Counted from the stretch's first letter, positions 8,176-17,069 are shown. The stretch is 64,000 bases of DNA from Terriglobia bacterium (GCA_020073495.1 JAIQFD010000003.1:186001-250000), one strand, 5' to 3'. Program-made: numbers and translations. The notes: generated by a model not told the origin, from the sequence alone.

Positions 8176-9771
8176 ATGGATCCGCGTTCAAGCGGCTGGT
8201 TTGATCGTTTCAAGTCTCGGGGAATCGCCTCCACACTGCTGGTGGTGGCCACGCTGGCAGTCGGGATATTGATCGGCACCGTGCTCACGCACGGGGTCAA
8301 GGGCAAGGAGAACAAGGGTCTCGGCGGGGACGCGACACAGTTGCAGGTGCCGGCGCCGCAGCAACTCAGCTCGGCGTTCTCCACCATTGCCAAGCAGCTG
8401 GAACCCAGCGTGGTCAACATCAATACCGAATCCACGCTGAAGCCGAACCCGCACACGCGCCCGCGGAGGCGCGGGCAGCCCCAGGGCCCAGGGCAGGAAG
8501 ATCCGTTCCAGGACTTCTTTGACCGCTTCTTCGGAGGCCAGGGCGGTGGCGATGACATGGGCGGCAGCGACCAGGGAATCCGCGAGCGCAGCCTGGGTTC
8601 CGGCGTGATCGTCGATCCCAACGGCTACATCGTCACCAACGAGCACGTGGTGGACAAGGCCGACCGCATCCGGGTGCAGCTGCAGAATGATCCGCCGGGC
8701 GTGACCTACGACGCGAAAGTGGTCGGCAGCGACAAGGAGACCGACCTCGCCGTCCTCAAGATCGAGGCCAAGAGGCCGTTGCCCGCGGCCAAGCTGGGCA
8801 ACTCGGAATCCATGCAGGTGGGCGACTGGGTGCTGGCCATCGGCAGCCCCTTCGGCCTGGAAGAAACCGTGACTGCCGGCATCGTGTCGGCAAAAGGACG
8901 CAACATCGTTCCCCAGCGCCAATTCCAGTCGTTCATCCAGACGGACGCGGCCATCAACCCCGGCAACTCCGGCGGGCCGCTGGTGAACATGAACGGGGAA
9001 GTCATCGGCATCAACACGGCTATCTTCACGCAATCCAGCGGATACCAGGGGGTGGGCTTTGCGCTGCCGTCGAACACGGTGGTGAACGTCTATAACCAGC
9101 TCATCGCGCCGGAGCATCGCGTGACGCGCGGTTCCATCGGCGTACTGTTCAACGCGCAGCCCAACCCGGCGCTGCAGCGCGTGTACGGCGTCAAGAGCGG
9201 CGTCATCATCGCCGAGGTCTCGGCGGGCAGCCCGGCCGACCAGGCGGGCCTGAAAGTGGGCGACGCCATCACCGCGGTGGACGGCAAGGAGATCAAGTCC
9301 GGCGACGATCTGGTCTCCGAGATCGCCAGCCGCAAGCCCGGTACCAAGACCAAGCTCACGTATCTGCGCAACGGGAAGGAAGGCACGGCCACGGTGACCA
9401 TCGCGGACCGCGCCAAGCTCTTCAGTTCGCGCCTGGGCGAGGAAGAGGAAGGCGGCGCAGAATCGCAGCCGACCGAAGCCAAGCTGGGGCTGACAGTGCG
9501 CGCCGTTTCGCCCGAGATGGCCGACCGTCTCGACATTCCCGCGGGCAAGGGCGTGATCGTCTCCGACCTCAAGTCCGGCTCGTTCGGGGATGACCTCGGG
9601 TTCAGCCGCGGCGACGTGATCCTGGAGATCAATCGCCATCCGGTGAACAGCGAGGACGATTTCCGCAAGATCACCGCGCAGTTGAAGAGCGGGCAGGACG
9701 TGGCGTTCCTGGTCCGGCAAGGAAGAGGCCGCAATGCCGGCACCATCTTCCTCAGTGGGACGCTCCCGTAA
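8176..9771 (+). CDS. htrA: HtrA/Deg-family serine protease with two PDZ domains
   Basis: A 531-residue periplasmic quality-control protease. A membrane anchor or uncleaved signal spans residues 17-38. The chymotrypsin-like domain has the catalytic triad H157 (TNEHVVD), D190 (KETDLAVL) and S265 (NPGNSGGPL). Two PDZ domains follow at about 315-405 (SPADQAGLKVGD) and 435-525 (DDLGFSRGDVIL). A Pro/Arg/Gly-rich linker at 88-130 precedes the protease core, as in LA-loop-containing Deg proteins. The start is supported by GGAGG 8 bases upstream. It is monocistronic, and its role in clearing misfolded envelope proteins fits the family. Confidence 0.95.
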   Translation: MDPRSSGWFDRFKSRGIASTLLVVATLAVGILIGTVLTHGVKGKENKGLGGDATQLQVPAPQQLSSAFSTIAKQLEPSVVNINTESTLKPNPHTRPRRRGQPQGPGQEDPFQDFFDRFFGGQGGGDDMGGSDQGIRERSLGSGVIVDPNGYIVTNEHVVDKADRIRVQLQNDPPGVTYDAKVVGSDKETDLAVLKIEAKRPLPAAKLGNSESMQVGDWVLAIGSPFGLEETVTAGIVSAKGRNIVPQRQFQSFIQTDAAINPGNSGGPLVNMNGEVIGINTAIFTQSSGYQGVGFALPSNTVVNVYNQLIAPEHRVTRGSIGVLFNAQPNPALQRVYGVKSGVIIAEVSAGSPADQAGLKVGDAITAVDGKEIKSGDDLVSEIASRKPGTKTKLTYLRNGKEGTATVTIADRAKLFSSRLGEEEEGGAESQPTEAKLGLTVRAVSPEMADRLDIPAGKGVIVSDLKSGSFGDDLGFSRGDVILEINRHPVNSEDDFRKITAQLKSGQDVAFLVRQGRGRNAGTIFLSGTLP

Positions 9772-9915
9772 GTAACCAGAAAAAGCGATCATTTCGCTGG
9801 CGCAGCGGCATCAAAAAATGGGATGATGCCGCAGCGCTGGCTAGAGTAGTCTCTCTTGCCGGCGTGAACGGTTTCAGAGTCCTTCGTCTGGCGAGACCAT
9901 CGTTTGAGGTGCTAT

Positions 9916-10392
9916 TTGAGTTCCCGGAACCGGACGATCAAGAATTCAACAGCGCTGCTGGCGACGCTTGTGCTGTTCGCCAGCCTGGCTTCGGCCAAGA
10001 CCCATAAGAACACTCAGGATCCCTCCAGCAAGACCAAGCACTCCTCTAGAACAAAGACCAAGCACGCGAAATCCAATAAGGTGCGCGGGCAGCGCGCCAT
10101 CGACGAGCCACGCGCGCGGCAGATCCAGCAGGCGCTGGTCCGCGAGCATTACCTCGACGGCGAGCCCAGCGGCCAGTGGGACCAGCGCACCAAGGACGCC
10201 ATGGCGCGCTACCAGGCGGCCAACGGCTGGCAGACCAAGTCGCTGCCGGATTCGCGGGCGCTGATCAAACTCGGCCTCGGGCCCAGCCAGGACAACCTGC
10301 TCAATCCGCAGACCGCCGCGACCGCCACCGCGCCACCGGCAAGCGTGCCGGAATCCGGCGCTGCGGGCGGTCCCTCCGCCTTCCGCCAGTAA
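9916..10392 (+). CDS. Exported peptidoglycan-binding (PG_binding_1) protein
   Basis: A 158-residue protein. A lysine-arginine start and hydrophobic core (STALLATLVLFASLASA) form a signal peptide. A basic Lys/Ser/Thr-rich linker then leads to one peptidoglycan-binding helix bundle (ARQIQQALVREHYLDG, then W-D-QRTKDAMARYQAANGW). The C-terminus is an Ala/Pro-rich tail. TTG at this position was preferred over the in-frame TTG 12 bases earlier because GAGGTG sits 4-6 bases before it. The domain binds cell-wall stems; there is no attached hydrolase domain, so it is likely an anchoring or accessory factor. Confidence 0.72.
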   Translation: MSSRNRTIKNSTALLATLVLFASLASAKTHKNTQDPSSKTKHSSRTKTKHAKSNKVRGQRAIDEPRARQIQQALVREHYLDGEPSGQWDQRTKDAMARYQAANGWQTKSLPDSRALIKLGLGPSQDNLLNPQTAATATAPPASVPESGAAGGPSAFRQ

Positions 10393-10473
10393 CCAGCGAT
10401 CCGCTATTCGAGCAAGCCGCGCACCAAGCGCGGCGTTTGCTTCGGGCCAGTTTGGCGAGCGAAATCTTTCCTC

Positions 10474-10505
10474 TTGACAAGGGATTTTCGTAACCGTATG
10501 GTTAC
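10474..10505 (+). promoter_or_regulatory. Sigma70 promoter overlapped by a palindromic operator (arsR-type gene)
   Basis: TTGACA (10474-10479) and TATGGT (10497-10502) are separated by 17 bases, close to the housekeeping consensus. A perfect inverted repeat GTAACC-GTAT-GGTTAC (10490-10505) straddles the -10 box, and a third GGTTAC half-site occurs at 10525-10530 inside the gene start. Repressor binding here would block RNA polymerase. The ATG begins 8 bases after the -10, so the transcript would start at or next to the start codon. Autoregulation by the encoded ArsR protein is inferred. Confidence 0.75.
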
Positions 10506-10510
10506 ACATT

Positions 10511-10879
10511 ATGCGAAGCCGATCGGTTACGCATTCGCCCGATGCCGCGTTCCACGTCCTCGCCGACCCCACGCGACGGGCCGTGCTCGACCTGCTGCGC
10601 GGCGGCAGCCAGCCGGCGGGGGAGATCGCACGATCGTTCCCCGTGTCGCGCCCGGCGATTTCCAAGCACCTGCGGCTTCTGCGGCGTGCCGGCCTGGTGC
10701 GCGAACATCGCCGCGGACGTCATCGTTTCTACCAGCTCGATGCGGAGCCGCTGAAGGCGGTGGACCGCTGGCTGGAGCAGTACCGCACCTTCTGGGACGC
10801 CAGGCTCTCCGGCCTCAAGGCGTTCGTGGAGTCCGAAACTGCGCGCGACGCGAAGCTGGAACGGAGAAAAAAGAGATAG
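10511..10879 (+). CDS. ArsR-family winged-helix repressor
   Basis: A 122-residue DNA-binding protein of the ArsR/SmtB fold. The first helix is FHVLADPTRRAVLDLL and the recognition helix is VSRPAISKHLRLLRRAGLV, followed by the wing REHRRGRHRFYQL. The cysteine metal-sensing motif (ELCVCDL) of true metalloregulators is absent, so it is a non-metal subgroup member. It lies 57 bases upstream of an SRPBCC/AHSA1 gene. This pairing recurs in many bacteria and the two are presumed to form one autoregulated operon. There is no Shine-Dalgarno; the promoter's -10 box lies 8 bases before the ATG. Confidence 0.9.
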   Translation: MRSRSVTHSPDAAFHVLADPTRRAVLDLLRGGSQPAGEIARSFPVSRPAISKHLRLLRRAGLVREHRRGRHRFYQLDAEPLKAVDRWLEQYRTFWDARLSGLKAFVESETARDAKLERRKKR

Positions 10880-10936
10880 CACAGTCCAACCGCCCGCGAG
10901 GGCGGCCAACCTTCCATCAAGCTACAGGAGGATGCA

Positions 10937-11437
10937 ATGAGCAGTGCGAAGGCGACTCCAGAGCAGGACGCGATCTCCCGCGAGATCGAGATCGCGGCGC
11001 CACCGGAGCGCGTGTTCCAGGCGCTTACCGACCCGAAGCAGCTCTTCGCCTGGTGGGGCAAGGAGCCTTCGGTCGAGTTGTCGGTGTTCGAAATGGAGGC
11101 GCGGACAGGCGGACGCTGGCGCTTCCGCTGCAAACCGGTCGCGGGCGCCGAGCACGGGGCGGTGGGGGAGCAGCTCCGGCGCAACCGCGAACAGGAGTTC
11201 GAAGCCCACGGCGAGGTCCTGGAGTACGATCCCCCGCGCCTGCTGGTCTGGAGCTGGATTGCGAACTGGCATGAGCACTCCGAGCAAAGAACCGTGGTGC
11301 GCTGGGAGCTGTCGGCGACCGCCAGCGGGACCCGGGTGCGCGTGACCCACAGCGGTCTGGCGCAGGAACCCATCGCGCGCAAGGACTACGGCTCCGGCTG
11401 GGCCGGGGTGCTCCAGTTGCTCAAGAATTTTTTCTAG
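10937..11437 (+). CDS. SRPBCC-domain (AHSA1-like) protein
   Basis: A 166-residue START-like helix-grip protein. It opens with the typical ISREIEIAAPPERVFQALTD strand-helix and has WWGKEP and GGRWRFRC in the expected places, ending with a long C-terminal helix (GWAGVLQLLKNFF). Such proteins hold a hydrophobic ligand in a central cavity, but the ligand is not known. It has a strong AGGAGG 8 bases before the ATG. Co-transcription with the ArsR-like repressor just upstream is likely, so its ligand may relate to the signal that repressor senses. Confidence 0.85.
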   Translation: MSSAKATPEQDAISREIEIAAPPERVFQALTDPKQLFAWWGKEPSVELSVFEMEARTGGRWRFRCKPVAGAEHGAVGEQLRRNREQEFEAHGEVLEYDPPRLLVWSWIANWHEHSEQRTVVRWELSATASGTRVRVTHSGLAQEPIARKDYGSGWAGVLQLLKNFF

Positions 11438-11477
11438 CGGGCCCGGTGACGAGCGTTGCCCGCCCCGGAAGCGCGCG

Positions 11478-14400
11478 TCAGTTTCCGGTTGGCGCTGCTT
11501 TGGCTTTGGCGCTGTCGAGGACTCCGCGCACCGTATGCATCAAGGTGTCGGTGGTGAAGGGCTTCTGGAGGAACTTGGTCCCCGGGGTCAGCATGCCGTG
11601 GTGGAGGATGGCCTCGTCGGTGTAGCCCGACATGTAAATCACCTGCATCTCGGCGCGCTGCGGCGCCAGCCGCTGCGCCAGCTCCCGGCCGGACATCTTG
11701 GCCAGCACCACGTCGGTGAGCAGCAGGTGGATGGGGTGCTTGTGGCCCTCGGCGAGCATCACTGCTTCTTCGCCGTGGCGCGCCTCCAGCACCCTGTAGC
11801 CGTTGCGGGTAAGGACCTGGCGGATGAGGGCGCGGACGCCGTCCTCGTCCTCGACCAGCAAGATGGTCTCGCTGCCGCGGTGGGTCTCGTGCTCAGGACC
11901 GCCTGCGCCGGCGGTCTCGGCTTCTTCGGCGACCCGTGGCAGGTACACCTTGAAGGTGGTGCCGCGGCCCAGTTCGCTATACACCCAGATGTATCCGCCG
12001 CTCTGCTTGACGATGCCGTACACGGTCGAGAGCCCGAGCCCCGTGCCTTTGCCCATCTCCTTGGTGGTGAAGAAGGGCTCGAAGATGTGCGACTGGGTCT
12101 CGGAGTCCATGCCGGCGCCGGTGTCGCTGACGGCCAGCATGGCGTAGGGGCCGGCAGCGACGGTAACGTGTTCGCGGGCATAGAAGGTGTCGAGATCGAG
12201 GTTGGCGGTCTCGATGGTGAGCTTGCCGCCGCTGGGCATGGCGTCGCGGGCGTTGACCGCCAGGTTCATGATCACCTGCTCGACCTGCCCGGGATCGGCC
12301 TTGACCCGGCCGAGCTTGGGATCGAGCACGGTGTGGAACTCGATGTCTTCGCCGAGCAGGCGACGCAGCAGCTTGTCCATGTTGGCGACCACGCTGTTGA
12401 GGGCGATGATCTTAGGGGCCAGCACCTGGCGGCGGCTGAAGGCGAGCAACTGGCGGGTGAGCGAGGCGGCGCGGTCGGCGGCTTTCTGGATCTCCTCGAC
12501 CTCGCTGCGCATGGGGTCGTTGGGCTTGAGTTCCTCGAGCATGAGCTCGCCATAGCCTTTGATGACGGTGAGCAGGTTGTTGAAATCGTGGGCGACACCG
12601 CCGGCCAGGCGGCCCACCGCCTCCATCTTCTGCGACTGCAGGAGCTGGAGCTCGAGAGCGGCGCGCTCGGTGATGTCCTCGGCGATCATCTCGAAAGCCA
12701 GGGCCTCGCCGCGCGAATCGCGCACGGTGCGGCCGCTGAGGCGGACGGTAATGGGCGAGCCGTCCTTCCTCTTCCAGCGCACCTGCACCCCCTCGGTGCG
12801 TTCCTTTTTGCGATAGAAGTCGACTTGGCGGAAGCGCTCTTCGGGTTCCCAGTACACGTCGCGTGACAGCTTCAGCGCCACCAGCTCCTCGGCGGAGGAG
12901 TAGCCGAGCATGGAGACCAGCGCGGGATTGACGTCCAGGAAACGGTCTTCGATGGCCGAGGAGCGATAGATGCCGTACACGGCGCTTTGCACCAGGGAGC
13001 GGTAGCGCGACTCGGATTCGCGCAGCCGATCCTCGCTACGCTTCTGCTCGATGGCGCCGGCCACGTGCTGCGAGACGAAAGTGAGGATCTCCTTCTCCTT
13101 CTCGCCGTAGCGCACGTTGGGTTCGTAGGTCTGCACCACGAGAACGCCGAAAGCGCGGTCGCCCCGCTTGAGAGGAACGCCCAGCCAATCGAGCGAGGGC
13201 GCGCCGATGGTCTCGGCGTCGCCGCGAGCGACCAGTTCGTCGAATCTCTCCGGCGTCGCCAGAAGGGGTTCGCCGGTGCGCAGTACGTACTCGGTCAGGC
13301 CCTTGCCCAGCGGCTTGGGCGCCGGCGTGGGGTCCTCCTGGTCCACGAAGTAGGGGAAGCTGAGCAGTTGCGTCTCGCCGTCGTAGAGCGCGATGTAGAA
13401 GTTCTCGGCGTACATGAGCTCGCCGACGATGCGGTGGATGGCGGAGTAGAGTTGACCCAGTTCGCCGGCCTGGCGCGCGGTGTCGGCGATGCGGTAGAGC
13501 GCGGCCTGGAGGGCCTCGGCACGCTTGCGCTTGGTGATGTCCACGGCCGTGGCGAGGATGGCCTGGTGTCCTTCGAACTGGATGACGCCGGCGCTGAAGT
13601 CGAGCCAGCGCGTCTCGCCCGACTTGGCGATGATGGGAAACTCGTAGCGGGCGGGCACATCGTCACCCCGCTGGCGGGCTAGAGTGCGCCGGCGCAGCAG
13701 GTTCATATACTCGGGATGGACCATGTGCCAGGGCCCAAGCTCGAAGAGTTCCGCGCGGCTGTAGCCGGAGATCTGCTCACTGGCGGGGTTGAGGTAGAGA
13801 AACCTGACGCCATCGTGGATGTAGATGGCGATGGCGGCCGTCTCGGCCACAGCGCGAAATTTGCTCTCGCTCTCGCGCAGCGCTTCCTCCGCACGCTTCT
13901 GCTCGGTGATGTCGCGGAAGATGAGGTACATGGCGATCTGGCCGCCGCCCACGCTGATCGGCGTGGCCAGCATGGAGACCCGCACGGGCGATCCGTCGCG
14001 GCGCCGGCGCGTGGTTTCGATGTTCACCGGGTTCCCGCGGCTCAGGGTGTCGAGGATGAAGATGGATTCGGCGCGGCGGTCCTCGGGCACGATCATGGCG
14101 ATGTCCCGCCCGACGCTCTCGCTGGCCGTGAAGCCGAACATCCGCCGAAATTCGCGGTTGACGCGTACGACACGGCGGTCGGTGTCGAGCAGGGCGATGG
14201 CTTCCGGTGCGTTATCGAAAAGCTGCTCCAGGTACGCTTTCTGGATGAGCAGATCTTCCTCGGCGCGCTTGCGCTCGGTGACGTCGAAGCCGGTGGCGAG
14301 GATCGCGGGTGCGCCCTGGAACCGGATCTCGATCGGGGTGAAATCGAGCCAGCGCTCCTGCCCGTCTTTGCGGACGATCTTGAGTTCGTAACGCGCCGGA

Positions 14401-15092
14401 ACGTCGTCGCCGCGCAAGCGAGCCGCGGCGAGCTGGATCACCTGCTCGCGCACGTCCGGAGCGCACAATTTCCAGAAGGGCATGGCCAGGAGCTCCGCGC
14501 GCGTGTAGCCGCTGATCTGCTCGGTGGCGGGGTTCACATAGACGTAGCGGTCGCGCTGCATGATAAAAATGGCGGAGGCAGCGGTCTCGGTGACCGCACG
14601 GAACTTGGATTCGCTCTCCCGCAGGTCCTGCTCGGCGCGCTTGCGGTCGGTGATGTCGCGGGCGGTCCCCTGGACCCCGACGAGCTTACCATCCTGCCGA
14701 ATGAGCCGGGTGCTGACCTCGACCGACAGGCGCTTCCCGCTCTTGGTCCGGATGTCCACTTCGTAGGGCGTGTCGATGACCTCGCCGGCGAGCTTGCGCA
14801 AGGTATAGGAGCGTGCCATCTCCCGGTGCTCGGGGACGACGATGTCCGCCATGTTCATGCGCAGGGCCTCGTCGCGCGTGTAGCCGGTGAGGCGCTCGGC
14901 GGCCTTGTTCACCGAAGTGAAGCTCCCGTTCAGATCCTGGGTGTAGATGATGTCGTTGGCGTTCTCGAGCAGCTCGCGAAGTTGTTCCTCGCCGGTGGTC
15001 GGGCGTCGCTCGGCGCGACGGCGCGCAGCGATGGTGGTTCGTCCAGGCTGCTTGGGAGCCCTGCGCTTCGGTTTCTGTGGTTTCTTTGCCAT
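11478..15092 (-). CDS. Hybrid histidine kinase with five PAS domains, GAF and receiver
   Basis: A soluble 1204-residue sensor without transmembrane segments. The order is a basic N-terminal tail, PAS1 (about 40-150), PAS2 (165-280), PAS3 (290-405), PAS4 (415-530), GAF (545-690), PAS5 (700-820), HisKA with phospho-acceptor His in GGVAHDFNN (near 835), HATPase (about 940-1055, DTGAGMD and GTGLGLSTVYG) and a C-terminal receiver (1075-1195) with acceptor Asp in LLLTDVV. PAS2 and PAS4 are very alike (both contain NPA-EQISGY), so internal duplication is likely. The ATG beginning MAKKPQKPK was chosen; the frame is open 141 bases further upstream. No response regulator is adjacent. Confidence 0.88.
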   Translation of the reverse strand: MAKKPQKPKRRAPKQPGRTTIAARRRAERRPTTGEEQLRELLENANDIIYTQDLNGSFTSVNKAAERLTGYTRDEALRMNMADIVVPEHREMARSYTLRKLAGEVIDTPYEVDIRTKSGKRLSVEVSTRLIRQDGKLVGVQGTARDITDRKRAEQDLRESESKFRAVTETAASAIFIMQRDRYVYVNPATEQISGYTRAELLAMPFWKLCAPDVREQVIQLAAARLRGDDVPARYELKIVRKDGQERWLDFTPIEIRFQGAPAILATGFDVTERKRAEEDLLIQKAYLEQLFDNAPEAIALLDTDRRVVRVNREFRRMFGFTASESVGRDIAMIVPEDRRAESIFILDTLSRGNPVNIETTRRRRDGSPVRVSMLATPISVGGGQIAMYLIFRDITEQKRAEEALRESESKFRAVAETAAIAIYIHDGVRFLYLNPASEQISGYSRAELFELGPWHMVHPEYMNLLRRRTLARQRGDDVPARYEFPIIAKSGETRWLDFSAGVIQFEGHQAILATAVDITKRKRAEALQAALYRIADTARQAGELGQLYSAIHRIVGELMYAENFYIALYDGETQLLSFPYFVDQEDPTPAPKPLGKGLTEYVLRTGEPLLATPERFDELVARGDAETIGAPSLDWLGVPLKRGDRAFGVLVVQTYEPNVRYGEKEKEILTFVSQHVAGAIEQKRSEDRLRESESRYRSLVQSAVYGIYRSSAIEDRFLDVNPALVSMLGYSSAEELVALKLSRDVYWEPEERFRQVDFYRKKERTEGVQVRWKRKDGSPITVRLSGRTVRDSRGEALAFEMIAEDITERAALELQLLQSQKMEAVGRLAGGVAHDFNNLLTVIKGYGELMLEELKPNDPMRSEVEEIQKAADRAASLTRQLLAFSRRQVLAPKIIALNSVVANMDKLLRRLLGEDIEFHTVLDPKLGRVKADPGQVEQVIMNLAVNARDAMPSGGKLTIETANLDLDTFYAREHVTVAAGPYAMLAVSDTGAGMDSETQSHIFEPFFTTKEMGKGTGLGLSTVYGIVKQSGGYIWVYSELGRGTTFKVYLPRVAEEAETAGAGGPEHETHRGSETILLVEDEDGVRALIRQVLTRNGYRVLEARHGEEAVMLAEGHKHPIHLLLTDVVLAKMSGRELAQRLAPQRAEMQVIYMSGYTDEAILHHGMLTPGTKFLQKPFTTDTLMHTVRGVLDSAKAKAAPTGN

Positions 15093-15295
15093 CCCATCGG
15101 CGGAGCATCGGAACGCGGAGCAGCGTACCGACTCACGTTTTCTGAGGGAGGTTTTCTTATATCGCACTTCGCGGACGCGGCCAAACAGAAATCGAGGCGC
15201 GGGGAACCGGCCGTGCATGAACCGCGGCGTCATCTTGTGAGAACGCGAAACGCCCCGCTTCGACCGCCTTCCCCGCCCATGTTATCCTGCGCCCG

Positions 15296-15559
15296 ATGGC
15301 AGACGACTCCAAAAATCGCCGCAGCGTGGCGAGGCAAGTCACGCAAGGCACCGTGTTGCTGCGCGACGAGAAAAACCCATCGCTCCGGATCCTGGCGCAA
15401 CTCATCAATGTCACCGAGAGCGGTTTTAGCGTAAGCCACTATCACAGAGGCTTCACGCTCGACCAGGTGGTCAAATTCCAGGAATGGTTCCGCGCCAGAG
15501 TCATCTGGAACCGCGAGATCGACGACCACGTGGAAACGGGCTTCCTGATAATGAAGTAA
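15296..15559 (+). CDS. PilZ-like small protein
   Basis: An 87-residue protein that matches a minimal PilZ fold: an RSVAR motif (R-x3-R) near residues 9-13, then NVTESGF, which corresponds to the (D/N)-x-S-x2-G motif with Thr in place of Ser, and a final beta strand ending HVETGFLI. PilZ domains bind cyclic di-GMP and modulate motility or secretion. The Ser-to-Thr change is conservative but the assignment remains tentative. The start has no Shine-Dalgarno; TATCCT lies 7 bases before the ATG, as at several other genes here. It is divergent from the sensor kinase gene, and a type IV pilus cluster lies 25 kb downstream. Confidence 0.6.
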   Translation: MADDSKNRRSVARQVTQGTVLLRDEKNPSLRILAQLINVTESGFSVSHYHRGFTLDQVVKFQEWFRARVIWNREIDDHVETGFLIMK

Positions 15560-15837
15560 GCAGCCGAGCCGGCCTTCTCGATCGGCGGGCGCGCGCTGCT
15601 CTTCTGCTGCGCCCCGGCGGGCGTCATCAGCACAAAGGACGACATCAGGATCGATATCAACAACTGCCGTGCACCCCACGCTTCCATGGGAGCCTATCCG
15701 ACCTATCTCTCGCCGGGACCTCAAGATCCCGGCCGTCGCACATTGTAAGCTCCGGGCCGGTCGAGGGTCCCGCACGCTTGTGCTCAGGGCCTGACAGAGA
15801 TACGCTGTGCCGCACACAGGTTCGGTTGGGGGTGGTT
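15560..15837. other. Spacer between the PilZ-like and STAS genes
   Basis: No gene is firmly supported here. The minus strand carries a frame (15442-15687) whose first 26 codons look like a signal peptide (LLISILMSSFVLMTPAGAQQ). It runs antisense into the PilZ-like gene, so it may be the remnant of an exported protein. Confidence 0.4.
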
Positions 15838-16209
15838 ATGGCTCTGGAAGTGAAGGCCCGAAAGCTCCGGGACGTGACCGTCGTTCAGTGCGCGGGGCGG
15901 CTGGTTTTCGGAGATGAGACGACGCTGCTGCGCACCGAGGTCAAGGAACTCCTGACGAAGAACCCGCGCATTGTGCTGGACTTCGGCGAAGTGCGTGATA
16001 TAGACAGCGGAGGTGTCGGCACCCTGGTGGGTTTGTACACGTCCGCCACGGCAGCGGGCGGGGGATTGAAGCTGGCGCGCGGCAACAAGAAGGTGCTGCA
16101 AACACTGAGCATCACCCGTCTACTGGACATCATCCGCGTCTATGACCGGGTAGAAGACGCCATTGCGGCGTTCGGGAGCGAACCAGCGCGTGCTGCACAA
16201 GCTTCTTAG
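15838..16209 (+). CDS. STAS-domain anti-sigma factor antagonist
   Basis: A 123-residue SpoIIAA/RsbV-like protein. The central motif DIDSGGVGTLVGLY carries the serine that partner kinases phosphorylate. The surrounding pattern (VVQCAGRLVFGDE at the first strand, RIVLDFGEV before the motif) is typical, and the C-terminus is a short alanine-rich tail. It would release a sigma factor by binding its anti-sigma kinase. Such a kinase is encoded near the left edge of the window, but pairing is not shown. ATG is preceded by GGGGGTGG at a suitable distance; the frame extends 354 bases upstream without coding character. Confidence 0.85.
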   Translation: MALEVKARKLRDVTVVQCAGRLVFGDETTLLRTEVKELLTKNPRIVLDFGEVRDIDSGGVGTLVGLYTSATAAGGGLKLARGNKKVLQTLSITRLLDIIRVYDRVEDAIAAFGSEPARAAQAS

Positions 16210-16267
16210 AGAAGCACCGGCGCCCAAACGTGATACCACCCAAGAGCACAGTCCCAACGGAAATGCC

Positions 16268-17026
16268 TCACAGAGAGCGGCTGCGCCGGGGTTTTGCGCT
16301 GGTCGGCCGCGGCCAGTAGGGTACCGCCTCGCCCCCGATAATGGCACGCGGGTTGTCGTCCACCAGGGCGCGGGCCACATCCTGACCGCAGAGCTTCGCC
16401 GCGGCCTCGCGTCCGGCAGAAAGCACGGGCGGGCGCCGCACCGGGTCGTGCCCATCGCTGGCCAGAACATGCACGGCATCGTGCTCCAGCAGCCACGACG
16501 CGGTCTTGTGCGCCGATTCGCCCCACTTGCCGGTCAGCGACGATGCCGTCACTTGCACCAGACAACCTAGCTCCAGCAGCTTGAGGATGAGATCGGTATC
16601 CCGCTGCATCAGCAGGTTGCGCTCGGGATGAGTCACGATGGGGATCACTCCGGCGCTTGTCAGGCGCACGAGCGCGTCGCGCATCGGCAGGGAGAGTGCA
16701 AAGTCGCTGAACTCGACCAGCAGGTACTGGGAATTGCCGATAGTGAATCGGGTCGGGTCGGCCAGCGCCGCGCTCACGTTCTCGTAGGAAAAATGAAAGT
16801 CGCAGCCCAGCGTCAGCATGGGCCACTCGCCGGCGATGGTCTGGAGCTTGGTCAGTTTGGCACGCAGCGCCGCGCGGTCGTAGACGAACTCGTCGTTGGC
16901 GTGCGGTGTGGCCACGATGTGGGTGACTCCGTCGGCGGCGGCGATGCGGCACATCTCGGCCGAGACTTCCCAGTCCTTGGGGCCGTCGTCAACCGCGGGG
17001 AGGATGTGGCAGTGGATGTCAACCAC
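16268..17026 (-). CDS. PHP-domain tyrosine phosphatase (CpsB/YwqE-like)
   Basis: A 252-residue metal-dependent phosphoesterase. Metal ligands appear at the very start (DIHCHILPAVDDGP), then ATPHAND, LGCDFHFS, THPERN and ASDGHDP, the ordered set of CpsB-type phosphatases. These dephosphorylate bacterial tyrosine kinases that control capsule or exopolysaccharide polymerisation. GTG was chosen because the next upstream options overlap the aminotransferase gene; no clear Shine-Dalgarno is present. It follows the aminotransferase gene by 43 bases on the same strand. A polysaccharide enzyme of the CapD type lies 3.4 kb away, but no Wzc-type kinase is seen. Confidence 0.85.
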   Translation of the reverse strand: MVDIHCHILPAVDDGPKDWEVSAEMCRIAAADGVTHIVATPHANDEFVYDRAALRAKLTKLQTIAGEWPMLTLGCDFHFSYENVSAALADPTRFTIGNSQYLLVEFSDFALSLPMRDALVRLTSAGVIPIVTHPERNLLMQRDTDLILKLLELGCLVQVTASSLTGKWGESAHKTASWLLEHDAVHVLASDGHDPVRRPPVLSAGREAAAKLCGQDVARALVDDNPRAIIGGEAVPYWPRPTSAKPRRSRSL

Positions 17027-17069
17027 GCGCCAATTTAAACACAGAGGACGACAATGGCGCGGGGGAAAC

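Noticed and set aside
13716-15434. 572-codon plus-strand frame opposite the histidine kinase
   Set aside because: It is antisense to five recognisable PAS/GAF domains and has no motif of its own.
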